In this document: one piece after another, positions 25,324-34,064 of the stretch
Layout of the letters: each line of letters opens with the position of its first letter
How positions within the stretch are numbered: the stretch's first letter is position 1
Source: an uncultured Prevotellaceae bacterium
GTDB taxonomy: Bacteria > Bacteroidota > Bacteroidia > Bacteroidales > Bacteroidaceae
Assembly: GCA_902776475.1 (NCBI GenBank)
Contig: CACYQD010000019.1
Location: 1-57,457 of the forward strand
Direction of reading: 5' to 3'
DNA length: 57,457 nt
Notes under the pieces: model-generated
What the model was told of the DNA's origin: nothing
Database searches by the model: none
What the model saw: only the letters and a program-made list of their open reading frames with translations
Position numbers and translations under genes: made by a program

Positions 25324-27363
25324 CTATTTGCCCCGGCTTGTCAGCATTTTGTCCAAATCGATGGAGAGGCCGATGCTGAAGGACGTTCCCGTTGTCAGCG
25401 GCGAACAATAAAAATAGGATTTGGGCTTGTAATTGAAGATGTTGTCAACAGCGGTGTTGAGATGGATGCCACGCCAGATATGATGCTGGAGCATCAGTTT
25501 CCAGATGGTATAGCCTTGGTCAACATCCTTGCGGTTGGATTGCGGACGGCCTTGACTGCGTCCGGAGAGAGCCGCATCGATGGCATAATGACGCGAGAAC
25601 CGATGTTCGTAGCCTACCCGCCAGGTCAAGGAATGTGAACGAGGCTGATAGAACTGCGAGAAAAAGACATTTCCAGACTCATGCATCCAAGAATAGTTTA
25701 ATCTGAACGATGCCCCGCAATCCCAGATGTGGCCGACGCTGAGGTCGACACCCCAGACCTTGATGCCCTCTTCATTCCAGTAAAGCGCACTTTCCATACC
25801 CTCGTACATTCCACCGTCGATTGTGGTGATACGCTTGTCGAATATATTGCAATAGCCCATGAGGGTGAAATTATAGCGCCCGTCGAGGAAGCCACTGTTG
25901 CGTATGCAATTCGTGCGCTCCACGGCAATGTTGAAATTGTGGCTTTTCTCAGGATCAAGGTCAGGGTTACCGCGGAGCAGATACCCCATGTTGCCCATGT
26001 CGAAGTGCATATACATCTCCTTCAGGGTAGGTGCGCGGAATCCACTGGAATAGTTGGCGCGGAAGGTCATCCAAGGCGCCTTATATACGATAGCAAGGCG
26101 TTCGGTGAGCGCCTTCCGCTTAGAAGCAGAGAAGTAATCGTAGCGGACACTTCCCACGACGTTCAACCGGTCGGTGATGTTCCAGTCAAACTGGGCATAG
26201 CCATCGATGTTGTTCTGGGCGTGGTTGGTATTGTCAATGAATTGGTAAGTCGTGAGATAATCATGCATATAGTCGGCTCCGACGATGAGGATGTTCTTCC
26301 CCAACGATTGGCTGAGCAGGGCATGCACCACATGCTGCCGATTGCTGTAGTCATGGTCATGGGTGCGGGTGCCGTCGGGCATGAAATTGGCCTTGTCATA
26401 CTGGTCGAATGCGTATGACAGTTCCAGATGGCTGTCATGGTTCCAAGCGTACCTGCCCTTCAGTCCGGCACTGTAGGCATTGAAATGATAATCGTGGGTG
26501 TCACGCTCACTGGTCCGGAAGAAATAGCCCCCACGTCCGACCAATGTCAACCGGTCTGTGGCACGCCAGGTGAGCCGCTCCTTGACGTTATAGGTTTTCT
26601 GTCCATAGAGACGGCTCAGGTTGGAGTCATCGTTCAGCACCGACTCGTCATAAGGCAAGCCCTGCGCCTTCTTCAGCAGTTCCAGGGCAATCTCCTCAGA
26701 AGAATACGGTTTGGGCAAATCGACAGGGTCCATCATCGTATGCTGGAAACTCGTCTGTGAGTTCCATTTCTCGGTATTGAAAGAGAAACTTGCCCCGTTG
26801 CGCCACTCATGACCGAAGGTGTTGTAACGGGAGTTCACATTGGCCGTCCAAGGTTCAAGATTCTCGCGGCTGATGATGTTGATCACACCGCCAACGGCAT
26901 TCGAACCGTAGAGCGCCGACGAGGCGCCCTTCACAATTTCGATGCGCCCAACGTTGTCGAGACTCATCCGGTTGTAGTCCACGTTGTCCATGGTCTCACC
27001 TGCCAAGCGCTCACCATCGACAAGGAAAAGTACGGCATTGCCGCCAAAACCGCTCATGTTGAGCGATGTCTCCTGGCTCATGGCCAAGCCGAACTCCAGT
27101 CCCGGAATTTCCTGTGTCAGCATGTCCTGGATGTTGGTGGCATCCACAATCTTGATATCATGAAGCGTGATGAGGCGATTGACAACAGGTGCATCCTTGA
27201 GCGCTTTGGGCGAATGAGATCCCGTCACAACAAGTTCCTCCAGTTCCACGGTGTCGCGGACCTCGGCAGGAGGAGTCTGTGCAGAGACGCCCATAGCCAG
27301 CATGGCCCATGCGATGCTGGCTATGGTGAGACGTGAGAATCTGCTCTTCAAGGATGCTGTCAT
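25324..27363 (-). CDS. TonB-dependent outer-membrane receptor
   Basis: A 679-aa receptor with a signal peptide (LTIASIAWAMLAMGVSAQ), a TonB-box-like ELEELVVTGS, a plug domain (VVNRLITLHDIKIVDATNIQ, IEIVKGASSALYGSNAVGG, VINIISRE) and a 22-strand barrel with a terminal aromatic strand region. The size and plug resemble BtuB/HmuR-type importers of vitamin B12, heme or siderophores. It is last in a four-gene operon with an M28 peptidase, a membrane protein and a calycin-like lipoprotein 3 nt upstream, which suggests the lipoprotein is its surface substrate binder. The ligand cannot be told from sequence. Confidence 0.88.
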   Translation of the reverse strand: MTASLKSRFSRLTIASIAWAMLAMGVSAQTPPAEVRDTVELEELVVTGSHSPKALKDAPVVNRLITLHDIKIVDATNIQDMLTQEIPGLEFGLAMSQETSLNMSGFGGNAVLFLVDGERLAGETMDNVDYNRMSLDNVGRIEIVKGASSALYGSNAVGGVINIISRENLEPWTANVNSRYNTFGHEWRNGASFSFNTEKWNSQTSFQHTMMDPVDLPKPYSSEEIALELLKKAQGLPYDESVLNDDSNLSRLYGQKTYNVKERLTWRATDRLTLVGRGGYFFRTSERDTHDYHFNAYSAGLKGRYAWNHDSHLELSYAFDQYDKANFMPDGTRTHDHDYSNRQHVVHALLSQSLGKNILIVGADYMHDYLTTYQFIDNTNHAQNNIDGYAQFDWNITDRLNVVGSVRYDYFSASKRKALTERLAIVYKAPWMTFRANYSSGFRAPTLKEMYMHFDMGNMGYLLRGNPDLDPEKSHNFNIAVERTNCIRNSGFLDGRYNFTLMGYCNIFDKRITTIDGGMYEGMESALYWNEEGIKVWGVDLSVGHIWDCGASFRLNYSWMHESGNVFFSQFYQPRSHSLTWRVGYEHRFSRHYAIDAALSGRSQGRPQSNRKDVDQGYTIWKLMLQHHIWRGIHLNTAVDNIFNYKPKSYFYCSPLTTGTSFSIGLSIDLDKMLTSRGK

Positions 27364-27366
27364 GAC

Positions 27367-27858
27367 TTATTGTCTTTTGCCCGTGAATGTTGTCAACATG
27401 GCAAAGGGCATATTGCCATACTTCAAAGAGAATTTCACGACAACGGTCTTATCGTTGAACAATACCGTCATGTCACCAATAGTGTAGGCTTTCTCAGCAC
27501 CGTTGGCACCCACTACCGTACCGCTATAGGAGATGAGTCTTCCCATAATATTGTCGTCGGACTTCACCAGTGGGATGTTCTTCACTGAGAATGAAGGGAT
27601 TGTCATCATACCACCCATTCCTACTTCAGGAACAGTCAAGTCAATGGAGGTGTCCGTGACTTTTGTAATCACATAGGTCTTGGTCTCGTTGGATGACTCT
27701 TCGTTATTGACCATGATGACCTCATTGCCGATATAAGAACCGGCTACTTTTGCAGCCACTGCCACCTCCGGTTCATCATCATCACTTCCACATGCACACA
27801 CTCCAAACACGATGGCCACTGCGGCCAACGCCATTGTCAACAAACTTTTGATTTTCAT
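27367..27858 (-). CDS. Calycin-like lipoprotein
   Basis: A 163-aa lipoprotein: a signal sequence with lipobox (AIVFGVCACGSDDDEPE) and an acidic lipoprotein-export stretch SDDDEPE that in Bacteroidetes directs lipoproteins to the surface. The mature part is an all-beta domain of about 130 residues (VAGSYIGNEVIMVNNEES, YSGTVVGANG), consistent with a calycin-like barrel. It lies 3 nt upstream of the TonB receptor, so it probably captures ligand for it. The specific ligand is unknown. Confidence 0.65.
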   Translation of the reverse strand: MKIKSLLTMALAAVAIVFGVCACGSDDDEPEVAVAAKVAGSYIGNEVIMVNNEESSNETKTYVITKVTDTSIDLTVPEVGMGGMMTIPSFSVKNIPLVKSDDNIMGRLISYSGTVVGANGAEKAYTIGDMTVLFNDKTVVVKFSLKYGNMPFAMLTTFTGKRQ

Positions 27859-27894
27859 AAATAAAATATAGATGTTTAAAAAAGATTCAAACCA

Positions 27895-28704
27895 TTATTT
27901 CCCTGTACTCAACTGCTGGGTTTCGTAGTCATACTCAGACCCGTAGGTGCTGTGGGGAATGCTGAAGATGACAATCATGAACAGAACCGCAAGGCCGACG
28001 ACCCACTTGTTGAACTTCCACTTCAGCGTGGCAAGAGCAGCCACAAAGAAGAGGAACGACAGGAGCGTCTTATTGTCCGTCAGGTCTGTTCCGAAGGGGA
28101 ATCCCGTCCACCAAGGTCCGAAAGCCGCATGCTGCACGAGAGGACCAAAGATGAAACCACCGACAAACAAGGTGGCCACGGTGATCTTCAGCCATTTGCC
28201 GTATTTACGTCCTGTCATCACCAGCATGAACGTATATACCGCAAAAAGCATGGCAGCAAACATCAAAAGGATGTGGGGTATCAGGATACCGGCGGGAACA
28301 TCATTGCGGAAACGTATCACAACGGGTTCATCAGCTGCGAGGTTCTCTCCCCCGACGGTGACATAATACTGCAGTTTTCCCGCAACAGGTTGTACGGGCA
28401 ATGCGGCCTGCAACTCAGCCGGCTTGTCCTCACCGCTTTTGTTCCATTGGAAATCCACCGTGGTGTATTCATTTGCCGTGGGATAGCGGCGGTAATGCAA
28501 CTGGGCCTGGGTATCAGCGGGAACACCCTTAAGCGTGACGATCTCATCGTGCTGCACACCGCTTCTGGGCAATTTCATCTGATAGCTTTCCCCGTTCAAT
28601 TCCACGGACACTTTCTTGGGATAAGTGGGACCCGTCATGCGCTGGTAGATGCTCAATACCAACGTGATGACCACAGCTAAAAACCAATATATGAATTTTC
28701 TCAT
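27895..28704 (-). CDS. Conserved membrane protein, 269 aa
   Basis: One N-terminal membrane helix (FIYWFLAVVITLVLSIYQ) is followed by a periplasmic all-beta domain of about 110 residues (VSVELNGESYQMKLP, DEPVVIRFRNDVP) and then four hydrophobic helices (HILLMFAAMLFAVYTFML and others). It overlaps the M28 peptidase gene by 4 nt (ATGA) and precedes the lipoprotein by 36 nt. The family was not recognised. Its place in the operon suggests a part in import or processing of the TonB-receptor substrate. Confidence 0.6.
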   Translation of the reverse strand: MRKFIYWFLAVVITLVLSIYQRMTGPTYPKKVSVELNGESYQMKLPRSGVQHDEIVTLKGVPADTQAQLHYRRYPTANEYTTVDFQWNKSGEDKPAELQAALPVQPVAGKLQYYVTVGGENLAADEPVVIRFRNDVPAGILIPHILLMFAAMLFAVYTFMLVMTGRKYGKWLKITVATLFVGGFIFGPLVQHAAFGPWWTGFPFGTDLTDNKTLLSFLFFVAALATLKWKFNKWVVGLAVLFMIVIFSIPHSTYGSEYDYETQQLSTGK

Positions 28705-29969
28705 CTCACAGGGGGTGTTAAGTGAACTTGAAACACGATTGTCTCTCCATCGCGGAGGACCTTCACCGGGATGGTGGTACCAGCCTGGAGTTCCGACAAA
28801 CGAACCATGTATTCCTCGATATCCTTGACAGGCTTACCGTCGATTTCCTGGATGATATCGCCGCTCCTGATGCCAGCGGCGTGAGCCGGTTTCCCTGCTA
28901 CCACGATATCAGCCCGAAGGCCGGGAATGTCGCTTGCCCCCATGACGTCGGGCATGAGGCCTAACGTGACCTTGAACTTGGCATGGCTCATCTTATTGCT
29001 GCTGGGCACATTGATATAGTCAGGAGCCTCAGCCATGGCAGCCAGCCGGGCAATCAGTTCCCGGGAAAACTCCAGGGTCTGCTGCATGCCATCATAATTC
29101 AGGGTAGAAGGAACGTCATCAGGGGTGTGGTACTCCATGTGCCCACCCGTGGTGAGGAAAAGAACCGGGATTTCGGCCGCCACGAACGAGGCATGGTCAC
29201 TCGGGCCATAGCCGTCAGGAATACAAGTGACGTTGAGTCCCGTCTGCTGGGCGACATCCTCAACCATGGTCTTGAATCCACTGCTTGTCCCGGTGCCCGA
29301 GACGCTCATGGCCTTGTTGCGCATACGTCCCACCATATCCAGATTCACCATGGCGACGATGCCTTTGCTGTTGGCTGGCAGGTTGACACGCTGTTTGTCC
29401 TCATGCTTCAACCAATCCAAAAAAAACTTGGACCCCACAAGGCCTTGTTCCTCAGCGCCAAAGAATGCGAAGATGATGCTTCGCGGCGAGCGCACCTTTT
29501 TAAAATGCTTGGCCAGCTGGAGCACCACGGCGTCGCCGCTGGCATTGTCGTCAGCACCCGGGTGAACGCCCAAGGTGTCGGGCCGACGCGAGCCGGAGCC
29601 CTGTCCGCCCATACCCAGATGGTCATAATGAGAACCGACCACAATGTATTCGTTCCTCAGGCGCTTATCCTTGCCCGGAAGAACAGCGATGATGTTATGG
29701 GTAGTTCTCTTCTCCGTCTTCCCGAAGGTGAAGTCATGAAAGAAACCCTTTCTTTTCTTTTCCTTGACAATCGGCTTGAGTTTCAGCTTGCGTAATTGGT
29801 CAACTATGTATTCAGAGGCAAGGGTGTCGCCGGCTGTGGCAGGAAATCTTCCACCGAGTTGCTGCGAAGCCAGGTATTCCACCGCCTGTCTCATGTCATC
29901 CTGCTTTTGGGCATGGGTGTGCAAGACAAGTGCGAAAGCCAAAAATAAAAAAATGCACCTTATTCTCAT
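28701..29969 (-). CDS. M28-family aminopeptidase with C-terminal PDZ
   Basis: A 422-aa exported zinc aminopeptidase. After a signal peptide (CIFLFLAFALVLHTHAQ) and a protease-associated region, the metal and catalytic residues appear in VVGSHYDHLG (His), GADDNASG (Asp), GAEEQGLVG (Glu-Glu), NLDMVGRM (Asp) and a later GHMEYHTPDD (His). Residues 335-420 form a PDZ domain (AHAAGIRSGDIIQEIDGKP). It heads the operon that ends with the TonB receptor. It probably trims peptides in the periplasm or at the surface, either feeding or maturing the receptor's cargo. Confidence 0.85.
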   Translation of the reverse strand: MRIRCIFLFLAFALVLHTHAQKQDDMRQAVEYLASQQLGGRFPATAGDTLASEYIVDQLRKLKLKPIVKEKKRKGFFHDFTFGKTEKRTTHNIIAVLPGKDKRLRNEYIVVGSHYDHLGMGGQGSGSRRPDTLGVHPGADDNASGDAVVLQLAKHFKKVRSPRSIIFAFFGAEEQGLVGSKFFLDWLKHEDKQRVNLPANSKGIVAMVNLDMVGRMRNKAMSVSGTGTSSGFKTMVEDVAQQTGLNVTCIPDGYGPSDHASFVAAEIPVLFLTTGGHMEYHTPDDVPSTLNYDGMQQTLEFSRELIARLAAMAEAPDYINVPSSNKMSHAKFKVTLGLMPDVMGASDIPGLRADIVVAGKPAHAAGIRSGDIIQEIDGKPVKDIEEYMVRLSELQAGTTIPVKVLRDGETIVFQVHLTPPVR

Positions 29970-29997
29970 AAATCTTGCGTCATTATGATTTCAGGTG

Positions 29998-30005
29998 CAA
30001 AGGTA
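29998..30005 (-). promoter_or_regulatory. -7 box (TACCTTTG) of the M28/TonB operon
   Basis: CAAAGGTA on the plus strand gives TACCTTTG, a TAnnTTTG match 28 nt upstream of the ATG at 29969. No clear -33 element is seen. Confidence 0.4.
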
Positions 30006-30064
30006 CTACAAACTTTTGATTTTCACGCTCCACATTTATGATGATTTTACATCAGCATATATCC

Positions 30065-30084
30065 CCGCCAAGTAAAACTGGCGG
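30065..30084. other. Hairpin downstream of the SH3 gene
   Basis: CCGCCA-AGTAAAAC-TGGCGG forms a perfect 6-bp stem 46 nt beyond the stop of the minus-strand SH3 gene. No T-run follows on either strand, so an intrinsic terminator is only weakly supported. Confidence 0.3.
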
Positions 30085-30129
30085 TCATGCACATCATCAT
30101 AAGTAATTACTTGTGCAAGGGCAAGTGTG

Positions 30130-30624
30130 TCAGGGTACGATTTTTGCGTCGGTCTTCTTGATGTACAAGTTGTCATGGGCGGTGGCGAGCACATAATACT
30201 GCCCATCCTCCCTAAACGTGTCAGCCAAGATAGTTCCCTTGCTGACCGTTGTAAACAGCACATCGTTGCCTCCATCCTTATAATTATCGGTATAAATGGG
30301 CGTACTTGCCTTGGTGGCCACCAATTTGGGCTGGCCATTGCCCTCATACCAGGTCTGCTCGCCTACATACTTTCTGTAAGCCCATCCCGTGGTCTTTCCC
30401 ACGCTGACCTTGCACCAGTTGCCGCTTTTGCCACGCAGCACACCCTGCCCTAAGCCATGGGAGAACATATAAAGTTTGGTCAACACAGGTGCTTTCATGG
30501 AAGGATTCTTCCTGACATTGACAAAGCCATCATCCGAGGTGGCATACACCACCGTGAGCACATCCTGAGCCCAAATGGCACATCCGACCATCAGGGCAGC
30601 TATAATCGAAAAGAAACGTTTCAT
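30130..30624 (-). CDS. Exported SH3-domain protein
   Basis: A 164-aa protein with a signal peptide (FFSIIAALMVGCAIWAQ) and a bacterial SH3 domain in the first half (GFVNVRKNPSMKAPV, WCKVSVGKTTGWAYRKYVG). The second half is a further beta-rich segment with no name. It may bind cell-wall peptides or be part of an envelope complex. It lies 40 nt downstream of the next minus-strand gene, a lipoprotein, and may be co-transcribed with it. Confidence 0.65.
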   Translation of the reverse strand: MKRFFSIIAALMVGCAIWAQDVLTVVYATSDDGFVNVRKNPSMKAPVLTKLYMFSHGLGQGVLRGKSGNWCKVSVGKTTGWAYRKYVGEQTWYEGNGQPKLVATKASTPIYTDNYKDGGNDVLFTTVSKGTILADTFREDGQYYVLATAHDNLYIKKTDAKIVP

Positions 30625-30664
30625 TTTATTCTTCTGCCATTATTTGAGAACTTATCTTATACAC

Positions 30665-31261
30665 TTATTTCCATTTGACCAACAAGTCGGTGAGCGGCTT
30701 GGCCGTTTCCTGGGCAATCTTGTCGATGAACGCCTGGGCCTCTTTCTCGTCATAAGGCTCGTCAACGTCATTGGTGAAAGTCTTCTTGCCGTCCTTCTCT
30801 GTCACGGTGAACAGCTCATTGAAGCCCTCACGTTCAGTCTTCTCATAAAAAGTCGTCTTTTCACTGTCCTTGACCACCAGCGCATCACCCTGGAAAAATA
30901 GTTCCTGTCCTTCGCATACAGGCACTCCGTCAAAATTGTCGATGTCTTTCATGTCTTTGTAGAAAGAGAGGAGCAGACCGTCCTTACCGTCTGCGGAGAT
31001 CAGGTAAACATAGTCGTTAGCAAGAGCGTAGTGGCCGATTTGTTTCTCCTCGCCGATGGACAACTCCCACAGTGTCTGAATGTCCTGCAGATGCGCCTGG
31101 ATATTGCTCTCTGCCGCGGCCACAAGGGCTGTGTCGGGAGCTTCATAAGCGGGTTGTTCACTGGGCTGGTCTTTCTCCGGGGCTTTGTTTTTGCAAGAAG
31201 CGAATACCAAGCCCAAAGCCATCATGGAGAGGAAAACGGTTTTTACAAATACTTTTTTCAT
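30665..31261 (-). CDS. Hypothetical lipoprotein, 198 aa
   Basis: The signal peptide MKKVFVKTVFLSMMALGLVFASC ends in a lipobox with Cys 23, followed by an acidic, proline-rich linker (KNKAPEKDQPSEQPAYEAPD). The rest is a soluble domain of about 150 residues with a beta-rich middle and a helical C-terminus (EAQAFIDKIAQETAKPLTDL). It was not recognised as a named family. Probably it forms a unit with the SH3 gene. The TATCTTTG box at 31312-31319 lies about 50 nt upstream. Confidence 0.55.
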   Translation of the reverse strand: MKKVFVKTVFLSMMALGLVFASCKNKAPEKDQPSEQPAYEAPDTALVAAAESNIQAHLQDIQTLWELSIGEEKQIGHYALANDYVYLISADGKDGLLLSFYKDMKDIDNFDGVPVCEGQELFFQGDALVVKDSEKTTFYEKTEREGFNELFTVTEKDGKKTFTNDVDEPYDEKEAQAFIDKIAQETAKPLTDLLVKWK

Positions 31262-31311
31262 TGTTATTAAGGATTAAAGATATTGGCGTAATGAGAATCA
31301 ATAATTTGTTA

Positions 31312-31319
31312 CAAAGATA
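31312..31319 (-). promoter_or_regulatory. -7 box (TATCTTTG) of the lipoprotein/SH3 genes
   Basis: CAAAGATA on the plus strand, 51 nt upstream of the ATG at 31261. The divergent gap 31262-31513 otherwise holds only this and the forward promoter at 31440-31470. Confidence 0.4.
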
Positions 31320-31439
31320 TGCAAAGAATCGGTTTGTTGCATAAAAATGCACAGCCAATTGTCTCTATTTTCCCAAAATTCACATAATTTAACGAGGAAT
31401 CGTAGGAACAGACCTGTACTTATGATTCTGCCATGATTC

Positions 31440-31470
31440 TTTGGAGATTCATTATTTTTTTGTATTTTTG
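31440..31470 (+). promoter_or_regulatory. Promoter of the queuosine-precursor transporter gene
   Basis: TTTG (31440-31443), 19 bp, TATTTTTG (31463-31470): a full Bacteroidetes consensus. The ATG is 43 nt downstream. No preQ1 riboswitch motif was recognised in the leader. Confidence 0.7.
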
Positions 31471-31513
31471 TGACGTATATTGCAAAGAAGTTGTCTGAAG
31501 TTCACGATTTCAA

Positions 31514-32224
31514 ATGAGTCATACGAAGAGAAATAAGACGATGGTATCGGTACTGTTCATGCAGTTCAGCATCATTTTCACCGTTTGCCTCATCGCCTCC
31601 AACATACTCGAGACGAAGCAAATGGTTTTCGGTCCGCTCCACCTGACGGGCGGTCTGTTGGTGTTTCCCATTTCCTATATCATCAATGACGTGGTGTGCG
31701 AGGTATGGGGCTATCGCCGTGCGAGCATTCTGATATGGACGGGATTCCTCACCAACTTCGCCTTTATGATGGTGGCCTGCATTGCCGATGCCATTCCCGG
31801 CGCCCCTTATTGGGAAAACGAGGAAGGTTTTCATGCCATCTTCGGTCTTACTCCCCGCATCGCCCTGGCGTCCTTCGTATCGTTTATCGTTGGCAGTTTC
31901 GTCAATGCCTACGTGATGAGCCGCATGAAGATCGCCGACCGCGGCAAGCGTTTCCCCCTGCGTGCCATCATGAGTACGGTCTGGGGCGAGGGAGCCGACT
32001 CGCTCTTCTTCTTTCCCCTGGCATTCTATGGCGTGCTGCCCAACCAAGAACTGCCACTGATGATGATTTCGCAATTGGTGCTGAAGACTGTCTATGAGAT
32101 CATCGTCCTGCCCATCACCATCCGTGTGGTGAACCGTGTGAAGGATTTAGAAGGTGAGGATGTATATGACAACGGCGTCAATTACAATATTTTCGCCATT
32201 TTCAAAAAAGGCGGCGAACAATAA
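31514..32224 (+). CDS. Queuosine precursor transporter (YhhQ/VUT family)
   Basis: A 236-aa inner-membrane protein with about six helices. ISYIINDVVCEVWGYRRA and WGEGADSLFFFPLAF are hallmark regions of the YhhQ family, which imports queuine-pathway precursors such as preQ0 and preQ1 for tRNA modification. It starts with MSHTKRNKTM and has the usual length. The 3' end overlaps an 18-bp direct repeat. MsrA follows 52 nt later. It is a standard gene and probably monocistronic or co-transcribed with MsrA. Confidence 0.85.
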   Translation: MSHTKRNKTMVSVLFMQFSIIFTVCLIASNILETKQMVFGPLHLTGGLLVFPISYIINDVVCEVWGYRRASILIWTGFLTNFAFMMVACIADAIPGAPYWENEEGFHAIFGLTPRIALASFVSFIVGSFVNAYVMSRMKIADRGKRFPLRAIMSTVWGEGADSLFFFPLAFYGVLPNQELPLMMISQLVLKTVYEIIVLPITIRVVNRVKDLEGEDVYDNGVNYNIFAIFKKGGEQ

Positions 32225-32253
32225 GCCAAAAATAAGCGGCGAACAATAAGCCA
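32211..32253. repeat. 18-bp direct repeat at the transporter stop codon
   Basis: GCGGCGAACAATAAGCCA occurs at 32211-32228 and 32236-32253, a period of 25 bp. The first copy contains the transporter's last codons and stop. It looks like a recent short tandem duplication. Confidence 0.7.
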
Positions 32254-32276
32254 CATCAGGTACAAACAAAGACATC

Positions 32277-32849
32277 ATGATTATGGAAACAGAGAACAGC
32301 ACGAATTGCACAGGCGAGGTCGTTTCAAAGCAAAGCCCCACCAAGGACATTTACTTGGCAGGAGGTTGCTTCTGGGGTACGGAGCATTATTTCAAGCAGA
32401 TAGAAGGAGTGGCAGAGACAGAGGTGGGCTATGCCAACGGCATCATCGCCAACCCCACCTACGAACAGGTATGTACGGACCAGACCCGCTTTGCCGAGAC
32501 GGTTCATGTGTGCTACCATCCCGACACCGTGAGCCTTGAGTTTCTGCTGCGCATGTACTTCAAGGCCATTGATCCCGTGAGCGTCAACCAGCAGGGGCAT
32601 GACAAAGGGACGCAATACCGGACAGGCATCTATTACACCGACAGCGAAGACCTGCCCGTCATCGAGAAAGTCTATCAAGAGATACAACAGCAATACGAGG
32701 AACCTTTGGCAGTAGAGAAACAGCCACTGGAGAACTTCTACAAGGCAGAGGACTACCACCAAGACTATCTCGACAAGAATCCCTCGGGCTACTGCCATCT
32801 GCCCTTGTCGCTCTTTGAATATGCAAGGAAAGCAAAAGACATCAAATAA
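32277..32849 (+). CDS. msrA: Peptide methionine sulfoxide reductase MsrA
   Basis: A 190-aa enzyme reducing methionine-S-sulfoxide. The active-site motif LAGGCFWGTEHYF lies near residue 30, and the family's VGYANG, YFKAIDP and QYRTGIYY blocks follow. An initiation at the ATG at 32283 is equally possible. There is no signal peptide, so it is cytoplasmic. It lies 17 nt upstream of the glutathione peroxidase-nitroreductase gene, forming an oxidative-damage pair. Confidence 0.93.
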   Translation: MIMETENSTNCTGEVVSKQSPTKDIYLAGGCFWGTEHYFKQIEGVAETEVGYANGIIANPTYEQVCTDQTRFAETVHVCYHPDTVSLEFLLRMYFKAIDPVSVNQQGHDKGTQYRTGIYYTDSEDLPVIEKVYQEIQQQYEEPLAVEKQPLENFYKAEDYHQDYLDKNPSGYCHLPLSLFEYARKAKDIK

Positions 32850-32866
32850 CCAAACCTAAAACGAAA

Positions 32867-34003
32867 ATGAGAACATTAATCGCAGGCCTTATGGCCATGA
32901 TGAGCATGCTGAGTGTCTCGGCACAGCGCATCTATGACTTCAAGATGAAAGACGACGTCGGACAAGACGTATCCCTCGCCGACTATCAGGGGAAAGTGCT
33001 CCTGATCGTAAACACCGCCACACGCTGCGGATTCACGCCTCAATATAAGGAATTGGAGGCCCTCTATGAGAAATACGTGGACCAGGGGTTTGAAATCCTC
33101 GACTTCCCCTGCAACCAGTTTGGCGAACAGGCCCCTGGAACGATACAGGAGATCCACCAGTACTGCATGGTCAATTTCGACATCCGTTTCCCGCAATTCG
33201 ACAAGATCGAGGTGAACGGTGCGGGCGAGCATCCACTCTACACCTGGCTGAAATCGCAGAAAGGTTTTGGGGGTTTCGACACCGCCGACCAACGAGGCAA
33301 GTTCATGGACGAGATGCTCCGCAAGCGCGACGCCGACTATGACAAGAAGTCGGACATCAAATGGAACTTCACCAAATTTCTCGTCTCACGCGACGGAAGG
33401 GTGATCGCCCGCTACGAGCCTACCGACCCGATGAGTGCCATCGAGGCCGACCTGCAACTGGAGCTTAATCCTGTGCTGAGCCAGATCATGGCTCGCCGCT
33501 CCATACGCAAATATCTCGACAAACCCGTGGAGCACGAGAAATTGGAATTGGTGGTAAAAGCTGGTATCAACGCACCCAGCGGCATGAACCGCCAACCCTG
33601 GATCGTCAGAGTGGTGGAAGACCAGAAACTCATCGCTGACGTGACCGAAATCTATAAACAAGCTAATGCCGAGCAGGTGAAGCGCGACGCCGGATTCAAG
33701 AACATGTTCCGCAATGCGCCCAACCTCATCTGCGTCTGCACACCAGCCAATGGCGGTGGTGAACTGGATGCCGGCCTGCTGGGCGAGAACATGATGCTGG
33801 CAGCCCAGTCGATGGGACTTGGCACCTGCTGCCTCGGCGGTCCTGTCCGCTTCCTGCTGTCCAATGACAAGGCCCGTTTCTTCCTCGACCGCCTCGACAT
33901 CCCTTCGGACTACAAGCTCAACTACATCATCGCCATCGGTTATCCCGACGAACAGCCGGACGCCAAGCCCCGCGATGCCTCGAAGGTGAAATATATCAAA
34001 TGA
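32867..34003 (+). CDS. Glutathione peroxidase-nitroreductase fusion, exported
   Basis: A 378-aa protein joining two enzyme domains. After a signal peptide (LIAGLMAMMSMLSVSAQ), residues 20-190 are a glutathione-peroxidase fold: NTATRCGFTPQY (active Cys), FPCNQFGEQAPG and KWNFTKFLVS (active Trp). Residues 200-378 are a flavin nitroreductase: MARRSIRKYLDKP, NAPSGMNRQPW, ENMMLAAQSMGLGTCCLG and IAIGYPDE. The frame is continuous with no stop between them. The peroxidase half probably uses thioredoxin-like donors; the nitroreductase half may recycle reductant or act on quinones. It is co-directional with msrA. Confidence 0.88.
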   Translation: MRTLIAGLMAMMSMLSVSAQRIYDFKMKDDVGQDVSLADYQGKVLLIVNTATRCGFTPQYKELEALYEKYVDQGFEILDFPCNQFGEQAPGTIQEIHQYCMVNFDIRFPQFDKIEVNGAGEHPLYTWLKSQKGFGGFDTADQRGKFMDEMLRKRDADYDKKSDIKWNFTKFLVSRDGRVIARYEPTDPMSAIEADLQLELNPVLSQIMARRSIRKYLDKPVEHEKLELVVKAGINAPSGMNRQPWIVRVVEDQKLIADVTEIYKQANAEQVKRDAGFKNMFRNAPNLICVCTPANGGGELDAGLLGENMMLAAQSMGLGTCCLGGPVRFLLSNDKARFFLDRLDIPSDYKLNYIIAIGYPDEQPDAKPRDASKVKYIK

Positions 34004-34064
34004 CGCAGCGAAGGGAAAGAGCCCGCTTTTATCACCTCCGTCCGACAAGACTTAAGGAAAACGA

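Noticed and set aside
31380-31513. preQ1 riboswitch before the queuosine-precursor transporter
   Set aside because: No preQ1-I hairpin/A-rich tail or larger preQ1 structure could be recognised, and the promoter leaves a leader of only about 40 nt.
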